Below are positions 62,739 to 64,000 of a stretch of DNA of 64,000 nt, piece by piece. Below the pieces are notes generated by a model. It was not told the DNA's origin. It made no database searches and was given only the letters and a program-made list of their open reading frames with translations. Each line of letters starts with the position of its first letter. Position 1 is the stretch's first letter. Location of the stretch: positions 2,621,501 through 2,685,500 of the forward strand of contig NZ_CP117452.1 of NCBI RefSeq assembly GCF_030687895.1, in the 5' to 3' direction. Source of the DNA: Pseudomonas sp. FP198. GTDB lineage: Bacteria; Pseudomonadota; Gammaproteobacteria; Pseudomonadales; Pseudomonadaceae. A program made the position numbers and the translations under genes.

Positions 62739-64000
62739 TTGAATCACGTATCGGACTCGACCCTGGCCACCGCCGCGGCCAAGGTCAAACGTCACGTCCT
62801 GCCGTTGGTGGTGGTGATGTTCATCGTCAACTACATCGACCGCGTCAACATCGGCTTCGTCCGCAGCCACCTGGAAACCGACCTGGGTATTGGCGCAGCG
62901 GCCTATGGCCTCGGTGCCGGGCTGTTCTTCATCGGCTACGCGCTGTTCGAAGTGCCGTCCAACATGCTCTTGCAGCGCTACGGCGCCCGGGCCTGGCTGA
63001 CGCGCATCATGTTCACCTGGGGCGCGGCGGCGATGGCCATGGCGTTCGTGCGTGGCGAAACCAGCTTCTACGTGCTGCGCTTCATCCTCGGAGCGGCGGA
63101 GGCGGGGTTCTTTCCCGGCATCATCTATTACTTCACCCAATGGTTGCCGGCCAACGAGCGCGGCAAGGCGATGGCGATCTTCCTTAGCGGTTCGGCCATC
63201 GCCTCGGTGATCTCCGGGCCGGTATCCGGCGCCTTGCTGCACATCAGCGGGTTGGGCCTGCATGGCTGGCAATGGATGTTCCTGATCGAAGGCGGCGCGT
63301 CCATCGTCCTGTGCGGGTTTGTCTGGTTCTGGCTGCAATCGCACCCCAGCCAGGCCAAATGGCTGACGGCTGAAGAGAAAACCGTACTGATCGCCGCCAT
63401 CGCCGAAGAGCAGCGGGCGCGGGAAGCCGCCCAGGTCATCAAGCCGTCGATGTTCAAATTGCTCGCCGACCGGCAGATCGCGCTGTTCTGCTTCATCTAT
63501 TTTTCCATTGCCCTGACCATTTATGGCGCCACGTTCTGGCTGCCGAGCATGATCAAGAAAATGGGCAACCTGGGGGATTTCCAGGTCGGCTTGCTCAACT
63601 CGATTCCGTGGATCATCTCCATCGTCGCGATGTATGGCTTTGCTGCCCTGGCCGGCAAGTGGAAGTTCCAGCAGGCCTGGGTCGCGGTGACGCTGGTGAT
63701 CGCTGCATTCGGCATGTTCATGTCCACCACCGGCGGGCCGATCTTTGCCTTCGTCGCCATCTGTTTCGCGGCCATCGGCTTCAAGGCCGCCTCGGCGCTG
63801 TTCTGGCCGATCCCCCAAGGCTATCTCGACGCCCGCATCGCGGCGGCGGTGATCGCCCTGATCAATTCCATCGGCAACCTCGGCGGCTTCGTCGCCCCGA
63901 CAGCCTTCGGGTTCCTGGAGCAGACCACCGGTTCCATCGAAGGCGGTCTGTATGGGTTGGCGATCACCTCGCTGGTTGCCGCCGTGGTGATCTTTTTCGC
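62739..64000 (+). CDS. MFS transporter of the anion:cation symporter type, 5' part
   Basis: A frame open from TTG 62739 to the window edge encodes at least 420 residues of a 12-helix transporter. The early NYIDRVNIGFV, FIGYALFEVPSNMLLQRYGAR and FFPGIIYYFTQWLP motifs are those of the ACS family (glucarate, galactonate, 4-hydroxyphenylacetate and phthalate porters). A GGGAGG ribosome site at 62728-62733 supports TTG as start. The 3' end is outside the window. The divergent LysR gene probably regulates it. Confidence 0.85.
   Translation, partial: MNHVSDSTLATAAAKVKRHVLPLVVVMFIVNYIDRVNIGFVRSHLETDLGIGAAAYGLGAGLFFIGYALFEVPSNMLLQRYGARAWLTRIMFTWGAAAMAMAFVRGETSFYVLRFILGAAEAGFFPGIIYYFTQWLPANERGKAMAIFLSGSAIASVISGPVSGALLHISGLGLHGWQWMFLIEGGASIVLCGFVWFWLQSHPSQAKWLTAEEKTVLIAAIAEEQRAREAAQVIKPSMFKLLADRQIALFCFIYFSIALTIYGATFWLPSMIKKMGNLGDFQVGLLNSIPWIISIVAMYGFAALAGKWKFQQAWVAVTLVIAAFGMFMSTTGGPIFAFVAICFAAIGFKAASALFWPIPQGYLDARIAAAVIALINSIGNLGGFVAPTAFGFLEQTTGSIEGGLYGLAITSLVAAVVIFF

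Noticed and set aside
62682..63818. 378-codon minus-strand open frame at the right end
   Set aside because: It lies opposite the MFS gene, is rich in Asp, Gln and Arg, and has no membrane or domain features. The plus-strand MFS frame is uninterrupted.

Overview
The window is a gene-dense, GC-rich piece of a Pseudomonas chromosome, most likely of the P. fluorescens group. The evidence is the run of Pseudomonas-type families (a divergent mexS/mexT pair, DUF1652, a bacterial FAN1 nuclease, hydroxyproline catabolic genes, several LysR/MFS pairs) and the REP-type inverted repeats built on GTGGGAGCGAGC and CGGGAGCAAGCTCCC between genes. I see no rRNA, tRNA or CRISPR array. Both ends are cut: an SDR gene at the left and an MFS transporter at the right.

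Left third (1-22.7 kb). After the partial SDR and an AcuI/YhdH-type reductase comes a five-gene minus-strand operon (DUF6152, an unknown exported protein, an exported alpha/beta hydrolase, two DUF6644 membrane proteins), divergent from an outer-membrane channel gene. Next is aminotransferase - aldehyde dehydrogenase - cytochrome b561, divergent from an EutR-like AraC regulator. A GTAGCCC(G/A)AA..CGG motif lies in both divergent promoter regions and suggests that one regulator serves both blocks. Then follow an Asp-nucleophile hydrolase, a hipBA pair with a well-formed promoter flanked by operator-like repeats, a lower-GC stretch with a GNAT-like gene, a chorismate mutase, an unusual dehydrogenase-hydrolase fusion with its divergent LysR gene, and an MFS/SDR/SnoaL group.

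Middle (22.7-39 kb). A CusSR/HprSR-like two-component system is divergent from an exported protein, a cytochrome b and a sulfite-oxidase-family molybdoprotein. Between them is a near-perfect CusR/HprR-type box, so this resembles the E. coli hprRS-msrPQ arrangement. A 1.1 kb stretch without a recognisable gene follows, then a RidA-family gene, mexT and mexS (without mexEF-oprN beside them), a conserved unknown gene next to a MocR-type regulator that has lost its PLP lysine, pgm, and a UvrD-like helicase.

Right (39-64 kb). There is an MFS/LysR pair, a fan1 nuclease translationally coupled to a nuclease-helicase gene that carries a 2-bp frameshift, a PAS-PAS hybrid histidine kinase, a hydroxyproline epimerase/dehydrogenase operon with a GntR regulator, an MFS/MocR pair, a TonB-dependent receptor, a tautomerase and an SDR that share a duplicated LysR-type operator with their regulator, and a LysR gene divergent from the truncated MFS gene.

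The most interesting uncharacterised material is the DUF6152/DUF6644/hydrolase/porin block with its shared promoter motif, the pseudo-MocR pair, the fusion gene, and the operator duplications that tie LysR genes to their targets.
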